Made by a program: the position numbers and the translations under genes
Shown here: positions 13,201 to 26,159 of the stretch, in pieces
Layout: the number at the start of each line of letters is the position of its first letter
Numbering within the stretch: the stretch's first letter is position 1
Source of the DNA: Anoplopoma fimbria
Lineage: Eukaryota > Chordata > Actinopteri > Perciformes > Anoplopomatidae
Reading direction: 5' to 3'
Length of the DNA stretch: 64,000 nucleotides
Assembly: GCF_027596085.1 (NCBI RefSeq)
Contig: NC_072467.1
Coordinates: 9,415,476 to 9,479,475, forward strand
The notes under the pieces: generated by a model
The model's input: only the letters and a program-made list of their open reading frames with translations
Databases searched by the model: none
What the model was told of the DNA's origin: nothing

Positions 13201-15733
13201 TCTTTAAACATTATTAGCAAAGGAATCCTTGGCGTGGGAATGAATGACTGCGAGTGGGAACCTGAGCAGAGCTAAAGAAGAGCTGCGGGTCCATCGACTG
13301 CTCTGCGTTGCCTGGTTTGATGTGTCCTGCAGAATAATCAAAAACCAGATTCCTTCATGTGGTTCTGCAGGTTTCTTCATCTGAACACCATGCATAATAC
13401 TGCTATTGGCAAAGGTACCTAAAACAATGTAACAGATGGATGATACTGCATGTTTTTCTCATCCAAACAGCTGTATCCTCAAAATAGATTTAGAATCAAT
13501 TAATTAATAAAACAGAGGATTCTCCCTAAAGCTTTAATTACTTGCAGATTTGTCTGATTTTGGAGGCTTTATGTGTAACCGTCGGTGGACTCCCAAGGGT
13601 GAGTCAGCTGCTGCAGACGAAGCCCACAGTCTAAACCAGATTAAGAGTTTAAACCTTTTAGTCCCCGGTCGAGAGGATGCTAAACTTCTCTTAACTTAGA
13701 CCCATACCTTTCTTTCTGCATGCAAGAATGTGCAAAAGTTAACATAACGGTTGCTAGAAGATTCATGACTGAACTGAAATGTATCAAAAGATAAAAAGAA
13801 GAACCTTGAAGGCCAGGTGCATTTGATCTTGATCAGAGAATTCAGAAAAAATAAATTGATTATTGAGATCAAAGTGCATCAAAACTGGTCCAACATCTTG
13901 ATCTTATTTCCAACACTGATCAAAGAATCGACATATTGCAGCTGGAGATAAAAGATAAAACCCAGTCGTCCCCCCCCCCCATGAGTGCGTGCACAATGTT
14001 TTCACCTCAACAGTTTCACACTTTTTGACTGCTATAAACCTTGAAGCAGAGGTCACTTGCATATTCATAAACCTTGTGCTGTTGACTTGATGATGTACCT
14101 GGATATTCAGCACTAAACATTATCACATGTCTACAGATAATGTGGTGCGGTTGTTGACTCGTTGAGAACAAACAGCAACGGTAACAAAATAAGAGGCAGC
14201 TGCTCTCTACTTGTAAATACATTGTTATACTGTACATTGTGTGCCATAATGAATCCAGAGTTGTAAGTCCTGGCACACTAAGTAAACACTATCCGCGAAA
14301 AACACTGGATGCAGCAAGACAAGGCCCTGATGTAAAATGTGGAGCAGCTAACAGCTTTAACCTTGTTGATCCAATAAAGCCACCATGATGCAACTTTAGC
14401 TGTGCGCGCACAACCTTTGACTGATCTATGAGTCTATCTCCCTTCCAGCTTCGTGCAGTAGCCAACATTAGCTTTACTGGAACACTCGCCTCAGCCTATC
14501 ACACATTAATATGATGAGCTGCCTTCCTCCTTTCCGTTTCTTTTTTATGGAATACAATAGCTCTTTTACTAATTCCCTCATTAGCAAATACTTTGGAGGT
14601 CAACCACACTTTTTTCGCAGTAAGAATGAAATATGAAATATCACCTGATGCCTTCCGGTGTTTACTGCAAATGATGCAGGATAATGAGGCAGTCCAACAA
14701 TGCAAAATCAACATGTTCTCCCTCTTATATAAATCAATCATGACTGGATCCAGGATGATGGGCAAACATCCTGGCATATCTCCAGAATCAGTCAACCAGA
14801 AAGCAGAAGTAAACACGGTTTCCTCATACAGTATATGTCTGCTAGGATTGACAGCGTGTCCTCGCATTATTTTCAGCAGCTTCGGTTTGGGTTATTAGCT
14901 CAGTTGCGGATGTGTTTATGGCTGTTGGAGCTGTGTTTATTTGAGCAGGATTTAAGGCTGTTTATTTGGGACCCGCTTCTGCAGTATACAGTAGACACAG
15001 TCAGATAATTGTGAGATTTATGAGCTGAATAAAACACCAGCTCAGTGTTTAGCAGTGTTTACCTCGAAAATTTCGGTACAGCTAAAACATCTGCTACCTT
15101 TATGGAGAACCATGAAATGATTATGCCTGGTTTAGAATGAACAGAAAGTACCTGCTGATTGTGAGGAACTGCAAGTATGGCTGACTTAGTGCAGGGTAAT
15201 TATACTGTTGCGTTTTGTAACCCAGCTTTCTCAGTTTAAAGACTGGAACTGAACCAAAATATATGCAATATCATGCGTTATTTGGAAAGTAAAGTTGTCC
15301 ACTTTTTTCTTTATGTTGCATTCAAAGCATTAAAGTAAATGTCTTACTTACGTCTAAAACATGATGCTCCTTATAGTCACATCCCTGATCCTGTGTTTTG
15401 TGGTATTATAGCAGTTTAAAGAATAACTCCATCTTAAAATCTGGTCACAAATATGTCCTTATATTTATTTCCTTAAACAGCTGGGCACTGAATTTCTTCA
15501 GTAAATCTTACCTAAACAGGAGTAAATAGTGGCCTTTTTGAGAACTACTTTCAGTAGAGGATTAATACACATTTGTGCTGCTCTAGTGAGTGTAAATACC
15601 AGCAGGACAATGTACATGGGATTGAAACTTAACTACAGTGCCCATGCTGATGGTGGTGATGGAACATGTCACCCAGTGCAACAGTGTGGCTTAATAATGT
15701 GTTTTAATAATGTATGGACAACTATAGCATTCT

Positions 15734-16034
15734 ACGGCTGTGGCGTAGTGGAGCGCAAGGTAGTTCTCCAATCAGAGGGTCGGTGGTTCGATACCCGGCT
15801 TCGGCAGTCGACGTGTCCTTGGGCAAGACACTTAACCCCAAATTGCTCCCGAAGGCTTGCCATCGGTGTGGACTGGATGTTGCATGAATGTTAGTTAGAG
15901 TCTGATGGTGGCACCTTGCATGGTAGCCTGTCATCAGTGTGTGAATGGGTGAATGATATGTAATATACTACTGATTGTAAGTCGCTTTGGATAAAAGCGT
16001 CTGCTAAATGACTGTAATGTAATGTAATGTATGT
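15734..16034 (+). mobile_element. V-SINE (tRNA-derived SINE with conserved central domain)
   Basis: The head is tRNA-like, with an A-box match TGGCGTAGTGG at 15741 and a B-box match GGTTCGATACC at 15785-15795. A central segment follows (TGTCCTTGGGCAAGACACTT from about 15814), which is the conserved core of vertebrate V-SINEs. The 3' tail contains GTAAGTCGCTTTGGATAAAA near 15977, a LINE-like 3' end seen throughout teleosts, and ends in TGTAA/TAATG short tandem repeats. The element looks full length. Target-site duplications could not be defined with confidence. It sits in the same orientation as tmtc2, inside intron 1. Confidence 0.85.
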
Positions 16035-18195
16035 CACAGATAACTGATCTATATCTGGCTTTGACTACACAGACAATACTTGTCAGCTGCATCAATTCAT
16101 TATTGGTTTTGGTCTGTTGGTGGGATTTGTCAGAACAATATAGTGCAGCCTCATTCTTGAAAACCCATATAGCACAAAAAGTATTTTGTCAGTATTTTGG
16201 AGCTTCATGTGTTGGAATGACTCAAACATAGAGCAGTATTGGCTGATATAACCTAGTGTTTTTCCCCAAAACCAGGGGCCGGTGGTGGCCTCTAATAGAG
16301 ATAACCAGCATGAGACTGGTAATTGATTTGTTAAAGCCCCCCTACTGGCCTACTGAAATGAGATGACAAGTGCAGTCCTGAGGCGTAGCTGAGTGGGGAG
16401 GGAGGGATGGGGGGGGGAAGGGGTCCATGACCCACAGGAAGATCAATACTACATGATGAGGCCCTGGAAATGGTGCCGCAGCCTTTTGTTCTCAACCAGG
16501 CCAGAGCTATAAACCAACCATTTTGCCACACTACACTTGTGATGCTATTAGAAAAAACATATCTCAGTGACACAGGCCATTTGTTTTTACTGGCCATATG
16601 TTTGACCGTGTGGTTTTCCATACTGCAGGCAGAGAATAATTATTTTTAACTGCCTATCATTGTAAGCAATATCAAGGACGTAAAATAAGTATACCATAGT
16701 CCCACTATAAAGGAACTGACACGTCACTCACTTACTCAATCCCACATTAGAAGATGTCGCAAAGATTAATAACCGCAGTTCTGCTCTTTTTGGGAAAGGA
16801 CAAGTTCACATCTTTGGGATGTGGGCTTGACTGCAGCGTACAATACCTGCCTGATCTGTGGGGGTTAATGGTCTCCATTAATCCCACCAAATACTGGCAT
16901 TTGCTCGGGGCAAGGCCTAAATAATTTGTTGGTATACCATGAATAATGCAATCGGAGGACACGACTGCAGAGATGATGTGAGCTTGTTTCTTCTTCCTCG
17001 ATTGTGGATCCGACTTTGAAACCAGCTGTAGTGCTTGATCCATCTGTTTGCATGAACAGTATAGAATCCATGCAGTGCAGTATTTGACAGCATTGCCTTC
17101 CAACTTCCAGGTTTCCCCCAGCCAAAAGAGGGGATAGGTCAATTGCAAGAACACTTTTCAAGTCATAAAAATCCATATACAAGTATTTTTCTTTGGGGTT
17201 TAGAGAGAATTCCTCGCCCTCAGGAAAGGCGGCTGAAGTGTTGGAGGGAATAATAGCTCACTTTGCACCTCGTAAAAACCTGCGAGCACACCTCAAGTGC
17301 TGCTGCTGCTGAAGGCCTCTTACTGAAGGTCCAACGCTTGCAGCCCTCATAGCAGTCCCTGAGGATAATAGAAGTGATGTGGAGCGCAGTGGAGAGGATG
17401 AAATCTTCCTTCACACCACTGACATGTGTGTTTAGTCCTCTTACCAACATTCCTCACCATAAACTACAAAGTGGCATACAAAAAGGACAGGACCATCATG
17501 AATACCTTCTTCCCTTCACTTTTTTTGGGTTGAGCAGCCTTTTTCCTGGCGGCTCCTGTGGACGGCCACAGCTTCCAGTCGACACTCCAAAGTGCTAAAG
17601 CGTGTATTTCTTTGCCACGAGATGCAAGAGTCTGGCATGAACCCCTTGGCTACCGAGCTGTACTAAATGTGTGCACTGTGTGGTGTTTTAACCCAGTTTG
17701 TGTGACTTGAATTTTTAATATCTGCTAAGCTCCAGGAATGCACTCTGTTGCGCTGGCATAACAGGCATGGCAGAGAGCTGGGGTCTCCATTGCATCCACT
17801 ACGATAGGAGACTGAGCTAGAACTGAACTGCAGTGGATGAATTAAAAGGGGACAAACTAACAGATGAGCGCTTTGTTTAGTCCTCACTCTCGACAGATAT
17901 CTACCTGCTGTTTTGGCCCTAGCCGTGCCTGAGTCATTTTATTTCACTTGCGGAAATAGTTGTCAGAGGACAGTAATCGTATTGATTATCTGTGCTCCGA
18001 TGTACAAAACCAAGAAATAAATCCTCTTCTATTTGATTCTTTGTACTGAAACATAAAAGACTAGAATGAGCACAGATTCATGAGATCTGATGGCAGTGGC
18101 TTGGTGTCATTGTTTTTTAATTAGTTAATTGATTGGCGAAAATGTTGAAAGCTAATCTATTAAACGTAGAGTAATTTAGCAAGCAACAAAACAAA

Positions 18196-18695
18196 GAGTC
18201 TACAGCCATGCTTGCGACTCTGTAAAGCTATAATGAGCAGCAGTGCTTTGAGATAAATGTTAACTTCAGTGTACTAACCTGCCAACAGGGACAATGCTAT
18301 TCATTTTATAATATTATTTCTGAAAAATCACCTTCATCTTAGTCTAACCTTTTAGCATGCTAGCGTACGCTTACTAGCACAAAGTGCTTACGTTGAAGGG
18401 CTATAGTTTTGCTTGCTTAATGGCAAAGGGTAAAAAGTTAGGTGTATCGCCAAATGCTTACAAGTAATCCCCTGGAGACTTTGAATATTTGTAGCAATTA
18501 TCATGCATTCTATCCAGTAGAAGTTCAGGGGACCAGACAAATCTGTCATAGGAGTCATCCACTGGGGACCATGCATGTCTGTTTAAAATGTCATGACAAT
18601 CCATTGATTTGTTATACTTCAGTCCGGACCAAAGTGGCAGACGACCAAGAAACATTGCCTTCCATGGAGCCAAACGGCTAGCATGGCTAAAAAAG
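18196..18695 (-). mobile_element. Dispersed teleost foldback repeat, copy 1
   Basis: I recognise this as a common teleost interspersed repeat from two blocks. One is the reverse complement of GTGCTAATTAGCAAATGTTA-type sequence (about 18356-18390) plus the segment near 18240 with GCAGTGCTTTGAG. The other is the CAGTCCGGACCAAAGTGGCA block at about 18621. The ends are inverted: AGCCATGCT near 18204 against AGCATGGCT near 18680. This suggests a non-autonomous DNA transposon (MITE or foldback). No transposase frame is present. Copy 2 lies 3.1 kb downstream in the opposite orientation. Confidence 0.7.
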
Positions 18696-19335
18696 TAGCT
18701 AATAAAAGTTTGTTATTTTATTAAGATAAATGTATTGCTCTGCAGCTGAGCCATAAATCCTAAAAATCTAAAGGGGAGATGGACTAGGGAATGCAGTATG
18801 TAGACAAGAATGTTTGACTTAACCGTAATTCTGGATTGTTTATGGCTCACTAGATAGGAGTCTGAAATGGATCATTACTCCCACTCTTTTATCAGGGATC
18901 TGACATGCTAGCAGGTTCATATAGCTAACCCCACTGCCTCATTCACATCTGCATGCAGCTGTGTCTCACATGATCGGCCTCTGTCTCTCTTTCGCTTCAA
19001 CTCCTTTTAGCCTCCGTTGTGTCCTTCCCTTCATCATTAAACATGTCGTTTGCTCATAATTAAGCACATCAGTGAATTAAGGGCTATCTGGTGCTGATTT
19101 GTTCTGACGGTACGCTGGAGATGACAGTGTGTATCTCGCTCATGCACAGATATGTAAACACAAACCCACACCAACCCATGCAGCTTTCCCGGCTGATTGG
19201 ACTGATGATCTAGGGTTTGGAGAGCACCTGAGCTGAGTGTAGTAAGACTGCATCACAAAGATCCCGTTGAGACGTCACAAGCAGCAGGTGTTGTTCTTGA
19301 AGAATTCATGTCACATTTATCTATTATGTTTGAGT

Positions 19336-19356
19336 AAAAAAAAAAAAAAAAAAAAA
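19336..19356. repeat. A21 homopolymer
   Basis: Uninterrupted A run in intron 1. No clear retroposed body is attached. Confidence 0.9.
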
Positions 19357-19443
19357 GGAAGGTGAAAATTGTAAATGATAGACCTGTTTAGCATGCCAAC
19401 ATTAGTATTTATTCTGGGTATAAACACTTTTTGGGATATCTGT

Positions 19444-19652
19444 AGGGCTGCAATAAATCATTATTTTCTTTATTGATTAATCTGACGTTTTTTCTTTATG
19501 GATTAATCACCTATTACCAACGCAACATTTAAAATGTGTTCGTTTTGTCAAACTTAAAGTCCCAAACCCAAAGTTATTAAATTTACAACAATATAAAAAA
19601 TTGAGAAAAGCTGCAAATCATCTAAGACATATCTGAGAATCTGGATAACATT
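19444..19652 (+). repeat. Dispersed teleost repeat of the 'GGGCTGCAA...ATTAATC' type
   Basis: Starts AGGGCTGCAATAAATCATTA and continues with repeated GATTAATC motifs, TTTTGTCAAAC and CCCAAACCCAAAGTTATT. These are in the same order as an abundant interspersed repeat I know from fish genomes. It is old and diverged, and has no coding capacity. Its class (MITE or SINE remnant) is not clear from this copy. Confidence 0.55.
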
Positions 19653-21786
19653 TTATTTGGCAATTGGGCTTCATAAATTAAAATTAAACATTCATCAAAA
19701 AAACTGACGGTACATTTTTTGATGACTATTAATTTCTAAAGCCAAGACAATCTTATCATGTCCATTAGGTTGCTTTTGTGGACTTTCATAAGCTACTACA
19801 TTTGGTGAATTGGGATAGCAGTTTATTCATTTCCACAGTAGTCTTGAATATTTCATCATCACTAATCTGCCCCTGTGAGTCAGAAGATTGCAAACCGAGG
19901 CCAGTAATTCATCGCCACCTCACTGTTTTGGTCATCACCACAGAACTAGTAACAAGATGAACACGCCTTCTGTCACCGTGTTATTTTTGAGATTATGGCT
20001 TCCTCGCTCCTTCATGAGGAAATTGGGTTGACACAGTGAATTTCTCTCCATTTAAGCAGCCTTAATACTTAATGCTGTTTTGTCTGCCCCTGGGGCCCAC
20101 TGACTGCGCTTTGCACTTTTCTGGGCTGGCACAGATTCTCATTACCTCCTGGAAAAACTTCCCGTGTTCATGTAAAACAGTGTAACCTGATACCGAGACT
20201 ACAAATAGTTTGCGGAAGACTAAGCATCCTCCACAATCTGGTGGAGGCGATGCTGGCTCCCAAGACGAGTCACATAAATAGAAAACAGCCCAGCAGACGA
20301 TGTAAAGAAACAGCGTGTGCTTGTTTAACACCTATAAATACCCGAGGTGAGGTAAACATAATCTGTTCGCTCTAGAGAGAGGAATTAGGGGTAATCAAAG
20401 AAGACAAAAGAGCCTGCAGAGTCGTGCTATGTCAGCTATTTTTTATTTGGCTATGTCGTCTTTCTTACACTGTATTATCTTTTAATTGGAGTTAAATCTT
20501 GTGTGGTAAGGCATGATTTATGGTGGTAAAAAACTGCCATCTTTAGAAGTAATGTCTTTAGCTTATAGATTTCTGTCTGATGGATATTTGCCCCCACAGT
20601 CTTAAAGTTACTATAGTGCTGGAAACCAGTAAACGCTGACAACATATACTCCATCAGAAGAATGGGATTGCAAAATGTTTACAAGACATCATCTGTTTTG
20701 TGCTTTAGGACGTTATTTCTTACTCCCCGGTGAGAAAATCTATTTTCACCAGCAACTTTTCAAGCCGGAGCCACCCGAAGAGAAAATCAAATCTCCACCC
20801 GCTGGATAATGGGTCCTTGATTCCTTTAGGACTGGTGATGGTGATTGCCTCTGCGTTCCTTGGAAAGCAGTTCAAAATCAGCAGTACGTGTTTGTTCGGG
20901 GCATTGGGGCTGTGTGTGCGAGCTCGTGTGAGTAAACGCTCGTGTGTGCCTCTTTTATGAGCTCGTCTGAGCGATTTCCCAGTGAGAGTGCGTTTAACAG
21001 CCGGATTCCTCCAGGATGAGTCTGACTGTTTGAAAGAAAAGCCCCATGGCGGCCTCCCAGTATCCAGCCTAATGAGCATCAAGTCTAACAGGTGGTCCAT
21101 CAGAGCACTGAGAACAAGGGGAATGAGGCTGTTTGTATGTAAGTTGCTTTATTTTTATACCAGTAGTGCTACTCTTTTTCTCCATCCAGAGAGGAAATTG
21201 AATTCTAAACACTTTCCTTGGATAAGGGATTGGCAGCATGAGATGCTCTGTGGTTTGTGGTGAAAATGATCAAACAATTTCATAAAAAGCTGTAAGTTAG
21301 TCCCAGTTTATTGACTGGTTTTAGGATAATGACGTTTCATACACTGTCTGACTTGTGCTGTGAAAAATCTGCTTTGTTTTATGATCCTGAACTTATAAAA
21401 CGGAGGCACAATTTAAACAGCTGGAATGAAAATAGCTGTGTTAATTGTTTCCAGTTGCACTTCCAGGTTATGTTATATACACAACATGGGTTCATTACAT
21501 GCTTTCGTATGATATTGAGCAGTATTTGCCTCAATGCACTATCCAGTGGTCTATAAGTCAAGCATGTGCATTATTGGCAGCCATTCATTGTATTTCTATA
21601 TACATTTATTTTACTTTTAATGGCAATTAACTCACATACAGGAATCTGGATTTTCTTGCAATTGTAATGTGATATAACCAGACTAGGTTCCCTTGCTGTT
21701 CCCTCATTCTACTGTTGAGAAAGTTATAGTAATACAACTATACATTTAAACTACTTAACTAGCTGAGGTTTCAAAATGATTTATTT

Positions 21787-22232
21787 GCTAGCAGCCTGGG
21801 CGTGGCAGTATTGGACGGTCGATCCATCACTTTAGTCCAGAGTAAAACGTCTCAACAACTCTTTACTGGGTTGACAGACATTCCTGGCCTTTCAGAGGAT
21901 GAATCCTAATGACTTTTTCTGGCACCGCTACAAGGGTTCATATTTGTAGTTGTAAGGTAACACATCTAGTGCTATCATCAGGTCAGAATTTCAATTTGTC
22001 TGATACACAAAATACTAAACTAATGACATTTCCATCTCCTCAGCTGTACTTTGTGTTTAGTGCTAATAAGCAAATGTTAGCTGCTAACACACTAAACTAA
22101 GAAGGTGAACATGGTAAACGTTATACCTGCTAAACATCAGTCTGGAAGTGTTGTTGGTAGGCATGTTTGCATGCTGATGTTAACACTTAGTTTGAGGCAT
22201 CACTGTGCCCTTGTACAGCCCATGACTAGAAG
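21787..22232 (+). mobile_element. Dispersed teleost foldback repeat, copy 2 (opposite orientation)
   Basis: Begins GCTAGCAGCCTGGGCGTGGC, then has TTTAGTCCAGAGTAAAACGT (compare the reverse complement of the block near 18621). A CAGAGGATGAATCCTAATGA motif follows near 21893, and the second block TTTAGTGCTAATAAGCAAAT lies near 22056. The order is the mirror of copy 1. The right end is more decayed, so the boundary is approximate. Confidence 0.65.
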
Positions 22233-22864
22233 GCATACGACAGAAAATGATATTTTCTACCAGATGACAAAGGGCGACATCTTATTTAAATGTTCTTTCT
22301 TACATTATTTATTGCTGAATTCATTAAGTTTCCATTCTGAGTTACAATTCTTGTAAGGAGACGAGAAACATGAAAAGAGGTTTTGCTTTACTTCTAGCTG
22401 CATTTGCTGCTTTGGTTAATGTCTGAGTCGTGATGAATAATTTTAGTCTTTATGAGTCTTCACACTTTACTGATTCATCTGTGTGATGTGCATGTGTGGT
22501 TTTTTTCCCTTTTTTTTCAGCAACGTCCTTATCTCAAATTACACCCATTACACAGTATTAATTGGGTTTAGTTAGGTTAATTAGCTAAATCATGCTTATA
22601 TCTTAATCATAGTATGATCTATATTTATGCTAATTACTCAGCCAGAAAGAAGATAAATACAGTAGAAAGAAAAATAACACATCATCTGCCATTAATGCTG
22701 CTTGTTTTGGTGCTGCTTACAACTTTTCGATGTCCCCTTTTTCTGAATTTATAATTTTAGCTGTGTTGTTATCCCTCCACTGGGTGACCAATATACAGTA
22801 CGTCGGAAACAAAGCAGCATTGTTTAGCACGACCACCAAACGTCTCGCGGTCGGGGATGGGGTG

Positions 22865-22879
22865 CCCCCCCCCCCCCCC
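22865..22879. repeat. C15 homopolymer
   Basis: Uninterrupted C run following GGGGATGGGGTG. The length is prone to sequencing error. Confidence 0.85.
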
Positions 22880-23285
22880 TCAACCGTGCTTTGCTGCTGC
22901 AGCTGACTTTTAATGGAATCTGATTTAAAAGCTTGTGAATAATCCCCATGGGGTTTTGGTTTATAGGTCATTGTGCCATTCTGGTTTGTTCCTGGTCTGT
23001 CTGAGGGAAGATGTATGCATGTATGTGTGCGAGTGTGTGTTGTTGGGGGAGGGGGGAACAGACATGGAGGCTTCTCCTGCTTGTCTGGTCGAAGCATCCT
23101 AGCTGCTCTCTCCTCACTGCTATAGGTGGACACAGAGTGAACCCATCCACCCCCTCAGGCTTGACCCACAAATCCCTTCCTCTGGGCAACAAAGGGATTA
23201 TGGGAGAAATAGACTAATCTACTTCTGCAAATTTCCTTATGCAAAGTGTTTGTGGCACAAGCCCTGACTTGATCAGTCTGATCTT

Positions 23286-23289
<4 letters not shown>

Positions 23290-23317
<28 letters not shown>
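23290..23317. repeat. T28 homopolymer
   Basis: Uninterrupted T run. No polyadenylation signal or recognisable retrocopy lies to its right on the minus strand. Confidence 0.9.
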
Positions 23318-24894
23318 ATCATCCTGAGCTGCACTTTTCCATTTTATAATTTCTGTGCAGAGCCAAGGGAGAAATCGCTGCATCTGAGGGCCTTTTGTTT
23401 TCTTTATTTGGGATACTTGAGAAGGAACACTAGGCTTGTAAGGGGCCACCTGCGATAACAAATTACTCCCCAGTGTGTAGGAAAAATCCAAAAGCCGCAC
23501 TCTGGATGATTTTTTATGTCTTTGATTTATTAATATACTGCATATGCCTGAGGGTTGTGCCTGAAATATAGCTTGAGGTGTTGCAAGATGAAAAATACGC
23601 CATTGCGAATGGCTTCCCAGCCAGACACACATTCAGTAGCACATACCAGAACTGACAGTTTGGTACCTGGACAAATGCTTGGAGAGAAACTTTCACCTCT
23701 GAATGGTATTTCTGGCCGGCTCAAGTCCAAACAACTTTGATCTCTTTACTTTCGGTTTATATCTGGATGTCGTGTCTTTATCTGCCGGCGAGGTGGGAGT
23801 GGAGTGACGGCGGGTGAAGAAGACTGAACGAGGATGAACTTATCACCTTGTCTTCGGGTGAAGGATTTCACCCTAGCTGGCTCTGTTTCACGTGTTTAAA
23901 TGTTCCTGTCTCGGTGGTGTGATACGGCGTATCTCAGGGTAATTCAAACAGTCCAGGGAGAAATAAAGCCGGGAGATTTTCTGCAGTGAAGGTTTGCACG
24001 GTGGAGAGGCTGGAAACAGATTTTGGCAGCGATCTCGTTTTTGTTCCGCCTCAGACTTCCCTAGGCGTTTGGAAATTAGCCTTTTCTGTTTGCACATACT
24101 GCGAAATGATTGTTTCCCCTCCGCATTTGGCCTGGCAATGAAAGATCGTGTGATATTCTTTGTTGGGTGATATTTATCTTAGAAGGAAGAGCTTTGATTT
24201 TGCACCACAGGAAGAACATGTGGGTAGTCTTTGTGTGCACAGCGCCGGACTGTGTTTGACTCATTTCCAGACTCGATCCCAGATGCTGGACCTGGGTGGT
24301 CACACCCATCGCGATGTTGCGTAATGCCTGTTTTGCTGCCTCTTGTTGTTAACCAACAGTTGTCTCTGTGTGTTCCAGGGTCATGGAAAAAATCAGCCAC
24401 GCACATCAGAGGCGTTCAACTGGTTTACCACACCGTTTAACAGGCAAAGCCACTAATTTATCATAGGGATTTTTTCCTTTCCAGATGTTCTCAGGATGGT
24501 CTCATCAGTGCTCAACAGCTCTGTTTTAAAACAGTGTTCACAATGTGAGCAAGATAAGTTGATCGCTTCTGAGGGAGGAGCTGGTCCAGCAGGATGGATG
24601 TGGGGACATCTTGTGTTATCATACTGTCAACATTATAAGACAATTTTCATTTTAAGACATCCCTGCTGTTCCAACCCCTATTTTTTTTAATTAGACTACT
24701 AGACTAGTCCTCTTGGATGTTTTCCTGAGATATTGTTAACCACTGCTAAATACATCCTTTAAGCAAAACCAAAATTGTCTTTAGGGCGTACTATAAACAG
24801 ACTTGAAGAAACTAGCTAGCCTAGCAACAGTGAGTAAACATCCTAAAATATAATATAAGCCCACCATATCAACATTTTGGGGCCTATACAATAC

Positions 24895-24896
<2 letters not shown>

Positions 24897-24955
<59 letters not shown>

Positions 24956-24992
24956 TCCTTTATTGATCCCCATGGGGGAAATTCGGGTGTTT
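24897..24992 (-). mobile_element. 5'-truncated LINE 3' end with (AAT)n tail
   Basis: Read on the minus strand, the sequence is GAATTTCCCCCATGGGGATC, then AATAAAGGAATAT, then about 19 AAT units. A GAATTTCCCC..GGGATCAATAAA end followed by a short tandem tail is typical of teleost non-LTR retrotransposon 3' ends. Only the terminal few dozen bases remain. The family is not assigned. Confidence 0.55.
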
Positions 24993-26159
24993 AGTATTTA
25001 ACTCTGCTTTATTGTTAATGAAATTGGCATAATATGATTAATATGTACCATTTTATCAGTATAACTACAGCCTGACTGACACTGGATGTTTGAGTCAGCT
25101 ACCAATAATTGAAAGTTTAAAATCGGTAAAAACATAACTATGAACAAACAGATCCCTGAGATTTTTTTTAGTTATAGTTACCAAGATACAAACCAAAAGA
25201 GACGTGTAAATCAACTTGTTGTGCTCCCTTTTGGCCAAATATGTAATGGAGACAATGTTAAAAAATTAAACCTAGTTGGGCATTTTTTGCAATTTCTTTA
25301 TACTTACAGTATCACCAGACATAGAAAAGGATACTGATATATCTGCAAAAGCAAACTTTGGCTCATATATTGACACTGAGTTCTCATTAGGTAGCATTAG
25401 TTAAAATGAAACAAAAACAACACTTTTTTTATATTTTCTTCGGAAATGTTATAATAATCTTGTCTATTTCCTACTTGTCAGTTTAGCTGATTAGTTATTG
25501 ATGTTACATTGGAAAAAGGAGAGCCATGAAAATCTGTTGGCCGTTAATGGCTGATGCCCTTGAAAGGTTCAGACATGGTGACTTTTCTCAGCCTCGGCTT
25601 CTTGCACAAGCTTCGGTTTCGCTTCTCTCTCGGCTCCCTTTAAGTAATAAATGGCCCTCTGGTGACTTGTTGATCTTGTTACTCACAGTGTGAACGCACC
25701 GTTAGACTGACTTGTTCATTTTATCACTTGAAAGCTACCATGGGAGCAGCCTGGATTTAAGAAAAAAACAAAACGATGCTTTTACAGCTGCGTAACATTA
25801 ACTATCATATTTCACAACAGTGAGACAAGCCACTCTGTTCGGGAGCAAAAAGCGTCTTCCTTGTTGCAGTTTATTCAACCTTATCTGAGCTGATTTCAAA
25901 CATGGCCTGTTGCGTGGAAACGAGAGCGCTGTTAAGCTTCTCGAGCACATCGCTGCCACTCCCAGGCATCCATCACAGTCTGTAACAAGCTGCAGAGTGC
26001 TGCGTGTAGCGTGCGTGTTTATGTGCCATACGTGCTCGCCGCTGACGGATATGTAGTGACAGTTGTGAGAGATGGCCTGCCGGACATCCAGGACAGGGAT
26101 TGTGGTGTCTGATGAACGGCATCTCTCTGAACACCCACCCATCCCCCACCCCCATCTGC

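Noticed and set aside
15740..15800. Possible tRNA gene (A and B boxes)
   Set aside because: The boxes belong to the SINE head. The sequence does not close a tRNA cloverleaf and runs into the V-SINE core.
15529..15894. 121-codon open frame
   Set aside because: Its second half is the translated head of the V-SINE, so it is not a gene.
23290..23632. Possible retrocopy on the minus strand with poly(A) tail
   Set aside because: The T28 run has no AATAAA at the expected distance, no recognisable gene body and no evident target duplication.
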